A stretch of DNA of 64,000 nucleotides from Streptomyces sp. CB01249 (lineage in GTDB: Bacteria > Actinomycetota > Actinomycetes > Streptomycetales > Streptomycetaceae): positions 365,947 through 429,946 of the forward strand of contig NZ_LISW01000001.1 of the NCBI RefSeq assembly GCF_001905735.1, read 5' to 3'. Shown here one piece after another: positions 1-10,329 of this stretch (positions are counted from its first letter, which is position 1; every line of letters begins with the position of its first letter). The notes under the pieces are model-generated. The model was not told the DNA's origin and did no database searches. It saw nothing but the letters and a program-made list of their open reading frames with translations. The position numbers and the translations under genes are program-made.

Positions 1-529
1 GCCGGTCTCCTTCCCCCGCACGGTCGGCCAGATCCCGGTCTACTACAACCGGGAGGCGACGGGCCGCCCCTACGACGCGGCGGAGAAGTACGTCTCCAAG
101 TACCTGGACCTGCCGGACGGCCCGCAGTTCGTCTTCGGCCACGGGCTGAGCTACACCACCTTCACGACCGGTGAACCGCGGCTGAGCCGCACCGAGATCG
201 CGGTGGACGCCCTGGAACGCGGCGAGACCGTCGAGATCACGGTCCCCGTCGCCAACACCGGCGACCGCACCGGCGACGAGGTCGTCCAGCTCTACATCCA
301 CGACGTCGCGGCGTCCGTGGTCCAGCCGGTCCGCAGGCTCCGCGCCTTCGAACGCGTCACCCTGGCCCCGGGCGAGGAGCGCCTGCTCCGCTTCACGCTG
401 ACCGCGGAAGACCTCGGCTACTGGACCAACGACCCCTCGGGCACGTACGTCCTGGAACGCGGCCGCATCGACATCTACACGGGCACGAGCTCGGCAGCGA
501 CGACCCGGGGGAGCCTGCGGCTGGTGTGA
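1..529 (+). CDS. GH3 beta-glucosidase, C-terminal part (5' end outside window)
   Basis: The reading frame is open from base 2 and ends with TGA at 527-529, giving about 175 residues of a protein that begins upstream. The visible part carries the end of the second GH3 domain, with the motifs PVYYNREATGRPYD and FVFGHGLSYTTF, followed by a fibronectin-III-like domain (EITVPVANTGDRTGDEVVQLY, then VQPVRRLRAFERVTLAPGEE) that closes most bacterial GH3 enzymes. Family members hydrolyse terminal beta-glucosides or beta-xylosides from oligosaccharides. The catalytic aspartate lies outside the window, so the exact substrate cannot be inferred. A strong hairpin follows the stop. Confidence 0.9.
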   Translation, partial: PVSFPRTVGQIPVYYNREATGRPYDAAEKYVSKYLDLPDGPQFVFGHGLSYTTFTTGEPRLSRTEIAVDALERGETVEITVPVANTGDRTGDEVVQLYIHDVAASVVQPVRRLRAFERVTLAPGEERLLRFTLTAEDLGYWTNDPSGTYVLERGRIDIYTGTSSAATTRGSLRLV

Positions 530-534
530 GGCCC

Positions 535-568
535 CCCGTGCTCCGCCGTGGCCGGAGCGGAGCACGGG
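535..568. terminator. Bidirectional terminator hairpin between convergent genes
   Basis: A perfect 12-bp inverted repeat (CCCGTGCTCCGC / GCGGAGCACGGG) with a 10-nt loop lies just after the GH3 stop and just before the convergent EVE-like gene ends. It can serve both transcripts. Confidence 0.75.
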
Positions 569-576
569 CGGCCCGA

Positions 577-1053
577 TCACACCAGGTACTGGCCGAGAAC
601 CGAAGTGCGGGTCTTGAGCATCGGCTGGAGCTCCCGTCGAAGTAGATCGGCGTCCGGCTCGGGAAGCACCAACGACGCACGGCGTATCCGCGCACTCCAG
701 GACTTCGGGTCTGGGAAGACCTGGAGTTGTGGAACAAGATCGGAAAGGATGACTCCGTCATGGCGCCGGGCGAGCCCGTGCACGCGCAGTGTGCATCCTG
801 AGGTGAAGACCTTGGCACCGAAGGATAGGGGCTCTGCAAGCGACGTGACCTCGGAGGTGGCGGTCGCATGACCCATGATCCGGCCACGGTCGCGGCCGGG
901 ATTGCGGTAGCAGGCTCGTGTTGTGTAGACGAATATCTCGTCGTCCTTTTCCGGGAATCCGGTGGTACGTCCGGCAGGGAAGGCCATGCGCTGGTTCTCC
1001 AGCACCCAGCTCAGGGGCTCCCGGTCACCGATGATGATGAGGTGCGTCGCCAT
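577..1053 (-). CDS. EVE/PUA-like domain protein, partner of RAMA protein
   Basis: A 158-residue soluble protein without a signal peptide. The pattern GDREPLSWVLENQRMAF, then DDEIFVYTTRACYRNP, then GRIMGHATATSEVTSLAEP resembles small EVE/PUA-superfamily folds, in which a barrel pocket can hold a modified base. This is a resemblance I judge by eye, not a proven assignment. The ATG overlaps the stop codon of the upstream RAMA-domain gene by one base (TGATG), so the two are very likely co-translated. EVE and RAMA domains are both known as readers of modified DNA or RNA, which makes a joint nucleic-acid-sensing role plausible. An unrelated small alpha/beta protein cannot be excluded. Confidence 0.7.
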   Translation of the reverse strand: MATHLIIIGDREPLSWVLENQRMAFPAGRTTGFPEKDDEIFVYTTRACYRNPGRDRGRIMGHATATSEVTSLAEPLSFGAKVFTSGCTLRVHGLARRHDGVILSDLVPQLQVFPDPKSWSARIRRASLVLPEPDADLLRRELQPMLKTRTSVLGQYLV

Positions 1054-1475
1054 CAGGCCTCGCCTCGCAGGCGGTCGCGCAGGTCCTGGAGACGGACCTC
1101 GTTGTCGTCCTTGAGCACGTACTTGCCGTACCCGTTGATGTCGACGCCGGTCTGGGCCTTCAACGCGGGCGAGGGCTTGGAGAACTCGCGGCCGTCCTCG
1201 ATCTCGATCCAGCCGTCCGGCGTCACGGTGGCCTCATGGGTCAGTCCGCGACGCGGCTGTACGTGGACCAGCTTGTCCCCGGGCTTGAGCAGACCGGCCT
1301 TGATGAACGGCATCAGGTCCCCGGGGCGGCGCCCCGGGGTGGTGGCCGGCCGCTGGGCCGGGTCTGCCAGGAGGAGTCGCCGCAACACGTCATTGGGGGT
1401 GTCCACCAGGGGTTCGCTGTGGTGTTGCAGGAAGGCGAACACCTCGTCGTCGATCTCGATGGTACGGGTGGCCAC
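1053..1475 (-). CDS. SeqA-N-like ribbon-helix-helix plus RAMA domain protein (modified-DNA reader)
   Basis: I chose the GTG at 1475 (140 aa), which has GGAAGA a few bases upstream. The longer open frame runs into non-coding sequence. Residues about 3-32 (TIEIDDEVFAFLQHH and DTPNDVLRRLL) resemble the SeqA N-terminal ribbon-helix-helix multimerisation domain. The C-terminal half (AGLLKPGDKLVHVQ, the HEATVTPDGWIEI strand, EFSKPSPALKAQTG, then INGYGKYVL) matches the RAMA domain. RAMA domains are associated with restriction enzymes and methylases and are thought to read modified DNA. The gene overlaps the downstream EVE-like gene. No methylase or nuclease is adjacent, so this is either a free-standing reader pair or the remains of a larger defence locus. 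Confidence 0.75.
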   Translation of the reverse strand: MATRTIEIDDEVFAFLQHHSEPLVDTPNDVLRRLLLADPAQRPATTPGRRPGDLMPFIKAGLLKPGDKLVHVQPRRGLTHEATVTPDGWIEIEDGREFSKPSPALKAQTGVDINGYGKYVLKDDNEVRLQDLRDRLRGEA

Positions 1476-1758
1476 GACCGTCTTCCAATCTGTAGACTCC
1501 AGTGATCTGAAGTGTAGAAGTCTGGCGGCGTGGGCGCAAGAGGCTTTAGACCCTGCTTCGCGCAGGCCGACACGGGAGTCCGGGGTGACCGCCCCCGGCA
1601 TGCGGGGACGCAACGACAGAGGCCCCGACGCACTCGATGAAGAGCGGCGAGGCCTCAGTTGGGTATCGGCTGATTCCGGAAGGCGATACTCCCTGGATAT
1701 CCCGGGAGGTCTCGATCTGCGCCCCCGGGCGTTCACGCGATCTGTTTGCTTCGGACGA

Positions 1759-2492
1759 TCAGCAGGGCCAGTTCGTGCAGCACGTGGCGGTCTGCGGGCG
1801 CGGCAGGGGAGTGAGCCGGCTCCAGGCGCCGGTGACAGCGGCTGCCGTCTCCATTCCCGCGGCCGTCGGGGCACCGGACTTCAGGCGGTGTGTCAGACGG
1901 ACGACGTCCAGAACGGTGTCCCGGTCGCCGTCAGCCACGGCGCGGTCCATCTCTCGCGATGCCCCTGCAGGCCGAGGGCCTGACCGGCGTGCCCCGCCCG
2001 CAGCGCGGAGAGCAGCACGGTGCGCAGCTCCCCGCCGCGCTCCGCATCGTCGGGGAAGGAGAGCTGGACGGCCCGGTCCCACAGGAAGTAGGCGGCCGTT
2101 CCGGCGTGCAGGGCCTTCGACGCGCCGAAGACAGTGTGAACGGACGGCCGGCCGCGGCGCAGTGGTGATTCGTCCTGGATGCCGTCGACGACGAGGGAAC
2201 CGGTGTGCAGCATTTCGAACGCCGCGATCAGCGGCCCGCACTGTTCGCTGTCCCCGCCGAGCAGGTCGACGGCCGCACAGAACATGACGGGCCGCCATCT
2301 GCGGCCCGTGGCACCGGTCAGGTGGTGGAGGGGTGCGCTCAGCGCGTGGTGGAGGCGGTGTCCGAGGCCGGTGGTGCCCGTCCGCCCAGCTTCCGTCAGA
2401 TGAGCCTCGGGGAGCCAGGCGGCGCAGGCGTTCCGCCGGTGTACCGGGGCAGAGCCGGTCGACGTGGTTGTCGATGCGCGGGAGGGCCCCGA
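1759..2492 (-). pseudogene. Broken polyprenyl (isoprenyl) diphosphate synthase
   Basis: From about 2430 down to 1950 the frame encodes polyprenyl-synthetase sequence: RRWRPVMFCAAVDLLGG, then FEMLHTGSLVVDGIQDES and LRRGRPSVH. The first Asp-rich motif reads DGIQD instead of DDxxD, so one magnesium ligand is lost. At about 1955-1962 the frame is broken by two extra bases (GAGAGATGG). Homology resumes in the other frame as MDRAVADGDRD and THRLKSGAPTAAG, then stops at 1759 before the second Asp-rich motif. There is no start codon between the upstream P450 stop (2493-2495) and the homologous region, and the two lie in the same frame. I call it a pseudogene. The upstream P450 suggests a decayed terpenoid locus. 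Confidence 0.75.
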
Positions 2493-3917
2493 TCAGGAAG
2501 GGGCGCTTTCGCTCAGTGCCGTCGGACGGGTGCGGCTTGCTCGTGGGGCGGTTGCCCGGGAGCAGGGGGGCGCGGCTTGCGGGGGGGTGGCGACCATGGC
2601 CAGGCCCTTGGGCGTGGGGGTGAGGTCGAGGCTGACGCGGACGGTCCTGCCGGTCGATGCGGTACGGAGCGTCCGCGAGCGGACCAGGCTCGCGAGGGCG
2701 ACCGGCACCAGGATGTCGGAGGCCGCGGCGCCGGGGCAGTAGCGGGGACCGATCCCGTACGGGAGCAGCGCGGCGGGGGAGAGCGGCGGCCGGGCCTCGG
2801 GCGACCAGCGCAGGGGGTCGAACTCATCGGGCCGGGCGTACCGCGCGGGATCACGGCGCAGCGCGCCCAGGGGAAGGGTCACCAGGGCGCCGGCGGGCAC
2901 CGGCTGGTCGCCCACGTGGGTCGCGTGGCGGGGGCGGCGCACGAGGAACGGAATCCCGTGCAGACGCGTGACCTCGCTGACGAAACCGGCGGTGAAGGGC
3001 AGCAGGCCGGGGCGGATGGTGTCGGCCGGGGCGTCGGTGCCCAGGACGGCGTCGCCCTCGGCCCGGATGGCGGCTTGGTGGTCGGGGTGGCGGCCCAACT
3101 CGTAGCAGGCCCAGGAGAGTGTGGAAGCCGTCGCCTCGATGCCGGCGAACAGCAGCGCGCGCACGTCGTGCAGCGCCACGTCCGGCCGGTCCTCGGACGC
3201 GCGCTTGAGCACCGAGACGACGTCGTTTCCGTCCGCGTCCGGCCGGTGGCGTGCGTAGACCTCCCGGGCGGCCTCGTTCAGCGTCGCGAAGGCACGGCGG
3301 GAGGCGCGCCGCCGGGGCACGGGCACCCAGGGCCAGCGCGACAGCGCGTACGTCCAGAACACCCGTGCGGACAGGACGGAACGCGCGTGGGCGAGTGCGG
3401 TCAGCGTGTCCGGGGAGATGGCGCTGTTCAGGACGGTCTCGATGACGAGTCCGGCCACGAGACGGCTCATCTCGACAGGGATGTCCACGGGGCGGTCGGT
3501 GGGGAGGTCCGCGATCAAGCGCTCGGTACTGTCCCGTACGGATGGTCCCAGGGCCGTCAGACGGGGTGCCGCGAGCGCGGGCTTCATCAGCGCGCGCCGG
3601 TCACGGTGAGCCTGGCCCTCGGCGCCGGGGAAGCCGTTCTCGGCGAAGCCCCGGAGACTCGGGTCCGCGTTCCAGAACTGGAAGATGTCCTCCCCGCACC
3701 CGACCTTCCGGATCAGCGACGGATCGTTGACCTGGAAGGCGACCGCCGGCCCGGTCCTCGTCCTGACGACGGGACCCGCCTGGCCGAGACGCACCGCGAG
3801 ATTCGCCGGATCGAGCCAGAACCGCAGCACACGGGAGTGCGCGACACCCGGCTCCTCCCGCGACACCGGCTCCTCCCGCGACACGGGGCATGCCCCGGGA
3901 CCGATCTCCTTGGACAT
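2493..3917 (-). CDS. Cytochrome P450
   Basis: 474 aa from the ATG at 3917, which has AGGAGG 10 nt upstream. The longer upstream frame is not needed. Landmarks are the I-helix LLFAGIEATAST, the K-helix ExxR (EVTRLH), the region DEFDPLRWSPEARPP, and the haem-binding loop YGIGPRYCPG with Cys394 as thiolate ligand (Tyr replaces the usual Phe). It is a soluble bacterial class-I P450 that needs a ferredoxin, and none is encoded nearby. The last about 35 residues are a low-complexity Ala/Pro/Ser/Thr tail, unusual for P450s. The polyprenyl-synthetase remnant continues in the same frame after the stop, so an original fusion or operon for terpene oxidation is possible. The substrate is unknown. Confidence 0.92.
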   Translation of the reverse strand: MSKEIGPGACPVSREEPVSREEPGVAHSRVLRFWLDPANLAVRLGQAGPVVRTRTGPAVAFQVNDPSLIRKVGCGEDIFQFWNADPSLRGFAENGFPGAEGQAHRDRRALMKPALAAPRLTALGPSVRDSTERLIADLPTDRPVDIPVEMSRLVAGLVIETVLNSAISPDTLTALAHARSVLSARVFWTYALSRWPWVPVPRRRASRRAFATLNEAAREVYARHRPDADGNDVVSVLKRASEDRPDVALHDVRALLFAGIEATASTLSWACYELGRHPDHQAAIRAEGDAVLGTDAPADTIRPGLLPFTAGFVSEVTRLHGIPFLVRRPRHATHVGDQPVPAGALVTLPLGALRRDPARYARPDEFDPLRWSPEARPPLSPAALLPYGIGPRYCPGAAASDILVPVALASLVRSRTLRTASTGRTVRVSLDLTPTPKGLAMVATPPQAAPPCSRATAPRASRTRPTALSESAPS

Positions 3918-4412
3918 ATCTGCCAAGCCTCCTGGGCTTCCATGGGCTCGACGGCCCGTGTCTCTTCTCCACGCGACAACGAGAGCCGCCGGCGGGCGGC
4001 GTCCCGTGCGCCCGGTGCCTACCGGAGGCCGTCGAGTTCGTCGGGGGGCACGTACGCACGCGGCGGCAAGCGGGGGTGGGCAGGGTGCGCGGACGAACCC
4101 GGCGGACAGTCGCTTCACGCCCGCCCGCGCGCGAACTCCCGGTGCCTCTCCGGTTCGTACGGTGCGGACGCTTCGACGTCATCCCAGCAGAATCGCCCGG
4201 GCCGTGAACCGATCTTCCAGCCATAGGCACACGTTTCACCCCGTAGGGTGGAATCCCGTTCGATTCAGGTGGCCCACTCCTTCGGTACAGGGCCTCGAAC
4301 GGATTTCGGTGCTCACGGGGCGTGCGTTGCATGCCGAGATGAGAAACGCATCCCTCGTCAACGGGATGCTGGTCCGCCGCCCGTAGCGGCTCGACGCTCA
4401 CTCAGGAGTTCC
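3918..4412. other. 495-bp divergent intergenic region
   Basis: This lies between the P450 and the divergently transcribed small secreted protein and should hold both promoters. I see no convincing gene, operator palindrome or RNA structure. A longer open frame that runs into the downstream gene (from 4248) lacks plausible coding content before 4413. Confidence 0.5.
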
Positions 4413-4907
4413 ATGTCGCGCAGGAAGACGTGTGCCGCGCTCGCTACTCTCGTCCTCGGCGCCAGTGGCGCCGCTCTCACCACAGGGGTCCCGGCATCCG
4501 CCGCGGCACATGCGTGCGACCCGGCCAAGCTGTCCGCGCTCAGCCTCTTCGACGGGCGGGCACACGGAGAGTACAAGGGCGACATCCGCTCCGAACGCAA
4601 CGGCGGCAGCGTTCCCGAGGGAGCCATGACCCTCGACGTGTTCGCCCGCACCAACCCCCGCATGCCCGACGAGGCGGACATCACCCTCACGGCCCAGGGC
4701 GTTCCGTACGTCCACGAGTGGCTCAAGTACGTGCCCGCCGAGGGGAACTACACGACGCGGTACGGCTCCGGGGGCCTGAATCTCGAGTTCACGCCCCGGT
4801 GCAAGAAGAACGGCAGCACCGTCACCGGCGGCCGGCTGGACATCATCCGCACCCATTACGGCCGTGTGATGGCAACCTCCTGGGCCGACCTCAAGCGCAC
4901 GAACTGA
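4413..4907 (+). CDS. Small secreted protein of unknown function
   Basis: 164 aa from the ATG at 4413, preceded by AGGAG 5 nt upstream. The N-terminus is a Sec signal peptide: positive MSRRK, a hydrophobic Ala/Leu/Val core, and likely cleavage after GVPASAAA. The mature protein is about 130 residues with only two cysteines (near the start in HACDPAK and late in PRCKKNG), which could form one disulfide. The pattern is beta-rich, and I do not recognise the family. It is monocistronic, with a strong terminator immediately after the stop. Confidence 0.85.
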   Translation: MSRRKTCAALATLVLGASGAALTTGVPASAAAHACDPAKLSALSLFDGRAHGEYKGDIRSERNGGSVPEGAMTLDVFARTNPRMPDEADITLTAQGVPYVHEWLKYVPAEGNYTTRYGSGGLNLEFTPRCKKNGSTVTGGRLDIIRTHYGRVMATSWADLKRTN

Positions 4908-4962
4908 CGCCGCACCCCTCCCCGACCCGTGGCTCAGCGGGTCGGACGGGGTGCGGCGTCAG
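4904..4962. terminator. Bidirectional terminator hairpin
   Basis: A long, nearly perfect inverted repeat (CTGACGCCGCACCCC.../...GGGGTGCGGCGTCAG, about 25 bp per arm around TGGCTCAG) separates the secreted-protein gene from the convergent murA-like gene and begins inside the former's stop codon. Confidence 0.85.
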
Positions 4963-4969
4963 CCTCGTA

Positions 4970-6499
4970 TCAAATGTCCCGGAAGATCTCGATCTGCGCT
5001 CCCACCGAGTTCAGCCGCTCCGCGAGCTCCTCGTAGCCGCGGTTGATCACGTACACGTTGCGCAGCACCGACGTGCCCTCGGCCGCCATCATGGCGAGGA
5101 GGACGACCACCGCGGGGCGCAGCGCCGGGGGGCACATCATTTCGGCGGCGCGCCAGCGGGTGGGGCCCTCGACCAGGACGCGGTGGGGGTCCAGGAGCTG
5201 GAGGCGGCCGCCGAGGCGGTTGAGGTCGGTGAGGTAGATGGCGCGGTTGTCGTAGACCCAGTCGTGGATCAGGGTCTGGCCGTGGGCCGAGGCCGCGATG
5301 GCCGCGAAGAAGGGGACGTTGTCGATGTTGAGGCCGGGGAACGGCATCGGGTGGATCTTGTCGATCGGCGCCTCCAGCTTGGAGGGGCGGACCGTCAGGT
5401 CCACCAGCCGGGTGCGGCCGTTGTCCGCCGCGTACTCCGCGGTGCGGTCGCAGTCGACGCCCATCTCCTCCAGGACCGCGAGCTCGATCTCCAGGAACTC
5501 GATGGGCACCCGGCGGATCGTCAGCTCGGACTCCGTGACGACGGCCGCGGCCAGCAGGCTCATCGCCTCGACCGGGTCCTCGGACGGCGAGTAGTCCACG
5601 TCCACGTCGATCTCGGGCACACCGTGCACCGTGAGGGTCGTCGTACCGACGCCGTCCACGCGTACGCCCAGTGCCTCCAGGAAGAAGCACAGGTCCTGGA
5701 CCATGTAGTTGGAGGAGGCGTTCCGGATGACCGTGGTGCCGTCGTGGCGGGCGGCGGCCAGCAGCGCGTTCTCGGTCACCGTGTCACCGCGCTCGGTCAG
5801 CACGATCGGGCGGCCGGGCGTGACGGAGTGGTCCACCCGGGCGTGGTAGATCCCCTCGGTGGCGGCGATGTCCAGGCCGAAGCGGCGCAGCGCGATCATG
5901 TGCGGCTCGATCGTCCGCGTACCGAGGTCGCAGCCGCCCGCGTACGGCAGCTTGAACGCGTCCATGCGGTGCAGCAGCGGGCCGAGGAACATGATGATGG
6001 AGCGGGTGCGGCGGGCGGCGTCCGCGTCGATCGCGTCCATGTCCAGCCGGGCCGGCGGCACGATCTCCAGGTCGGTGCCGTCGTTGATCCAGCGGGCGCG
6101 CACGCCGATGGAGTTGAGTACTTCGAGGAGGCGGTAGACCTCCTCGATACGGGCCACGCGGCGCAGCACCGTACGGCCCTTGTTGAGCAGGGACGCGCAC
6201 AGCAGCGCCACACAGGCGTTCTTGCTGGTCTTGACGTCGATCGCGCCGGAGAGCCGGCGCCCGCCGACCACGCGCAGATGCATGGGACCGGCGTAGCCGA
6301 GCGAGACGATTTCGCTGTCGAGTGCTTCACCGATACGGGCGATCATCTCAAGGCTGATGTTTTGATTGCCGCGCTCGATGCGGTTCACCGCGCTCTGGCT
6401 GGTGCCGAGCGCCTCGGCGAGCTGGCTCTGCGTCCAGCCCCGGTGCTGACGGGCGTCACGGATGAGCTTGCCGATACGTACGAGGTAGTCATCTGACAT
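4970..6499 (-). CDS. murA: HTH-fused UDP-N-acetylglucosamine 1-carboxyvinyltransferase (MurA type)
   Basis: 509 aa. Residues about 7-63 form an XRE-type helix-turn-helix (GWTQSQLAEALGTSQSAVNR then IERG). From about residue 73 the protein is a full EPSP-synthase-like MurA domain: the substrate-binding Lys93-Asn94 (DVKTSKNAC), and the catalytic Cys190 in YAGGCDLGTRTIEPH, where PEP adds. MurA transfers enolpyruvate from PEP to UDP-GlcNAc, the first committed step of peptidoglycan synthesis. The HTH fusion is known in actinomycetes and suggests DNA binding by the enzyme or a moonlighting regulator. A palindrome lies 11-28 nt upstream of the ATG and fits autoregulation. Streptomyces usually carry another, plain MurA. 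Confidence 0.93.
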   Translation of the reverse strand: MSDDYLVRIGKLIRDARQHRGWTQSQLAEALGTSQSAVNRIERGNQNISLEMIARIGEALDSEIVSLGYAGPMHLRVVGGRRLSGAIDVKTSKNACVALLCASLLNKGRTVLRRVARIEEVYRLLEVLNSIGVRARWINDGTDLEIVPPARLDMDAIDADAARRTRSIIMFLGPLLHRMDAFKLPYAGGCDLGTRTIEPHMIALRRFGLDIAATEGIYHARVDHSVTPGRPIVLTERGDTVTENALLAAARHDGTTVIRNASSNYMVQDLCFFLEALGVRVDGVGTTTLTVHGVPEIDVDVDYSPSEDPVEAMSLLAAAVVTESELTIRRVPIEFLEIELAVLEEMGVDCDRTAEYAADNGRTRLVDLTVRPSKLEAPIDKIHPMPFPGLNIDNVPFFAAIAASAHGQTLIHDWVYDNRAIYLTDLNRLGGRLQLLDPHRVLVEGPTRWRAAEMMCPPALRPAVVVLLAMMAAEGTSVLRNVYVINRGYEELAERLNSVGAQIEIFRDI

Positions 6500-6509
6500 G
6501 CCGAAAGGC

Positions 6510-6527
6510 TATCTCAGATATGAGATT
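6510..6527. promoter_or_regulatory. TATCTC-N6-GAGATW palindrome upstream of HTH-murA
   Basis: TATCTCAGATATGAGATT sits 11-28 nt before the HTH-murA ATG, over the ribosome-binding/5' leader region. The arms ATCTCA/TGAGAT are perfectly symmetrical. The same layout recurs before acnA at 7366. It is a candidate binding site for the XRE domain of the gene itself. Confidence 0.5.
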
Positions 6528-6647
6528 GCACTCGCGTGGGGGTGTGCCGTTCGGGTGAGAGTGGTGTGCCGGACGGGGCGGGGGAGTGAACGGCGGTGCC
6601 CGAAACTCCCTCGCGTCCGGGCCCCGCCCCTCATAGGGTCCCGCCCC

Positions 6648-7340
6648 ATGGATTCCCGCGGCACGCACGTGCTCTCCGTGAACATCGGCCGTCCCCGCCC
6701 CAACCCCTGGAAGGGGATCAGCGCGACCGGCATCGACAAGCGGCCCGTCGACGGGCCGGTCGCGGTGACCGCCCCCGGCCCCAAGGGCACCGGCGCCGTC
6801 GGTCTGGCCGGTGACCGGGTCTACGACGTGAGGCACCACGGCGGCACCGACCAGGCCGTCTACGCCTACGCGCGCGAGGACCTCGACGGCTGGGAGGCCG
6901 AGCTCGGCCGGCCGCTCGCCAACGGGGTGTTCGGAGAGAACCTGACCACCCTCGGCGTCGACGTCAACGGTGCCCTGATCGGGGAGCGCTGGCGGATCGG
7001 GCCGGACGTCGTCCTGGAGGTGTCGTGCGCCCGGATACCGTGCGGGACCTTCCAGGGCTGGCTGGAGCGGGACGGCTGGATCAAGCGGTTCACCCGGGCG
7101 GCCCTGCCCGGCGCGTACCTCCGGGTGATCGAGCCCGGCGAGATCCGCTCCGGCGACCGCCTGGAGATCGTGCACCGGCCCGCGCACGACGTGACCGTCG
7201 CGCTGGAGTTCCGGGCCACGACCCTGGAACCGGACCTGCTCCCGCGCCTCCTCGCCGCCGACGCGCTGCCCGACGAGACGAAGGAGGCGGTCCGCCGCCG
7301 TACGGGCGCCACGCGCCCGGATCGGGGCGCCCGGACATGA
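6648..7340 (+). CDS. MOSC domain protein
   Basis: 230 aa from the ATG at 6648. It starts with the typical MOSC N-terminal strand THVLSVNIGRPRPNPWKG, then GLAGDRVYDVRHHGGTDQAV, FGENLTTLGVDVN and the conserved cysteine segment VSCARIPCGTFQGW. MOSC proteins bind a molybdenum cofactor or move a sulfur atom. The family to which this belongs (YiiM-like) is linked to molybdenum-dependent reduction of N-hydroxylated compounds. No molybdenum enzyme is adjacent, so its partner is unknown. There is no signal peptide, so it should be cytoplasmic. It diverges from HTH-murA and runs in the same direction as acnA, from which two putative operators separate it. Confidence 0.9.
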   Translation: MDSRGTHVLSVNIGRPRPNPWKGISATGIDKRPVDGPVAVTAPGPKGTGAVGLAGDRVYDVRHHGGTDQAVYAYAREDLDGWEAELGRPLANGVFGENLTTLGVDVNGALIGERWRIGPDVVLEVSCARIPCGTFQGWLERDGWIKRFTRAALPGAYLRVIEPGEIRSGDRLEIVHRPAHDVTVALEFRATTLEPDLLPRLLAADALPDETKEAVRRRTGATRPDRGART

Positions 7341-7365
7341 CCCTTCCGCGGTCATGTACTAGAGT

Positions 7366-7383
7366 TATCTCGACATCGAGATA
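7366..7383. promoter_or_regulatory. 18-bp perfect palindrome upstream of acnA
   Basis: TATCTCGACATCGAGATA, 8-bp arms around CA, lies about 155 nt before the acnA start. It shares TATCTC-N6-GAGATA with the site before HTH-murA at 6510, so one regulator may act on both. Confidence 0.55.
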
Positions 7384-7413
7384 TATGCCGAAGGTGCACA
7401 GCGAGCCGCCCCC

Positions 7414-7441
7414 GGTAAGGGTTACCTAACTAATCCTTACC
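7414..7441. promoter_or_regulatory. Possible iron-box-like operator of acnA
   Basis: GGTAAGG-N14-CCTTACC with an internal TTACCTAACTAAT core, about 100 nt before the acnA start. The AT-rich core inside GC-rich DNA resembles DmdR/IdeR (DtxR-family) iron boxes, which contain TTAGGTTAG-type arms. Iron control of an [4Fe-4S] aconitase would make sense, but the match is imperfect. Confidence 0.35.
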
Positions 7442-7445
7442 TTAG

Positions 7446-10253
<2,808 letters not shown>

Positions 10254-10272
10254 GGATCAGCGGCAGTACGGC

Positions 10273-10312
10273 GAGAGGGCCGCACCCCCGGTGACGGGGG
10301 TGCGGCCCTCTC
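10273..10312. terminator. acnA terminator
   Basis: An 18-bp perfect stem (GAGAGGGCCGCACCCCCG with its complement) and a GTGA loop lie 20 nt after the acnA stop. The hairpin also faces the convergent VCBS gene. Confidence 0.85.
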
Positions 10313-10329
10313 TGTCTCTCAAGGCCTGA

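Noticed and set aside
2205..4226. 673-codon plus-strand frame opposite the P450
   Set aside because: Gly/Arg-rich shadow of the P450 coding strand, without motifs.
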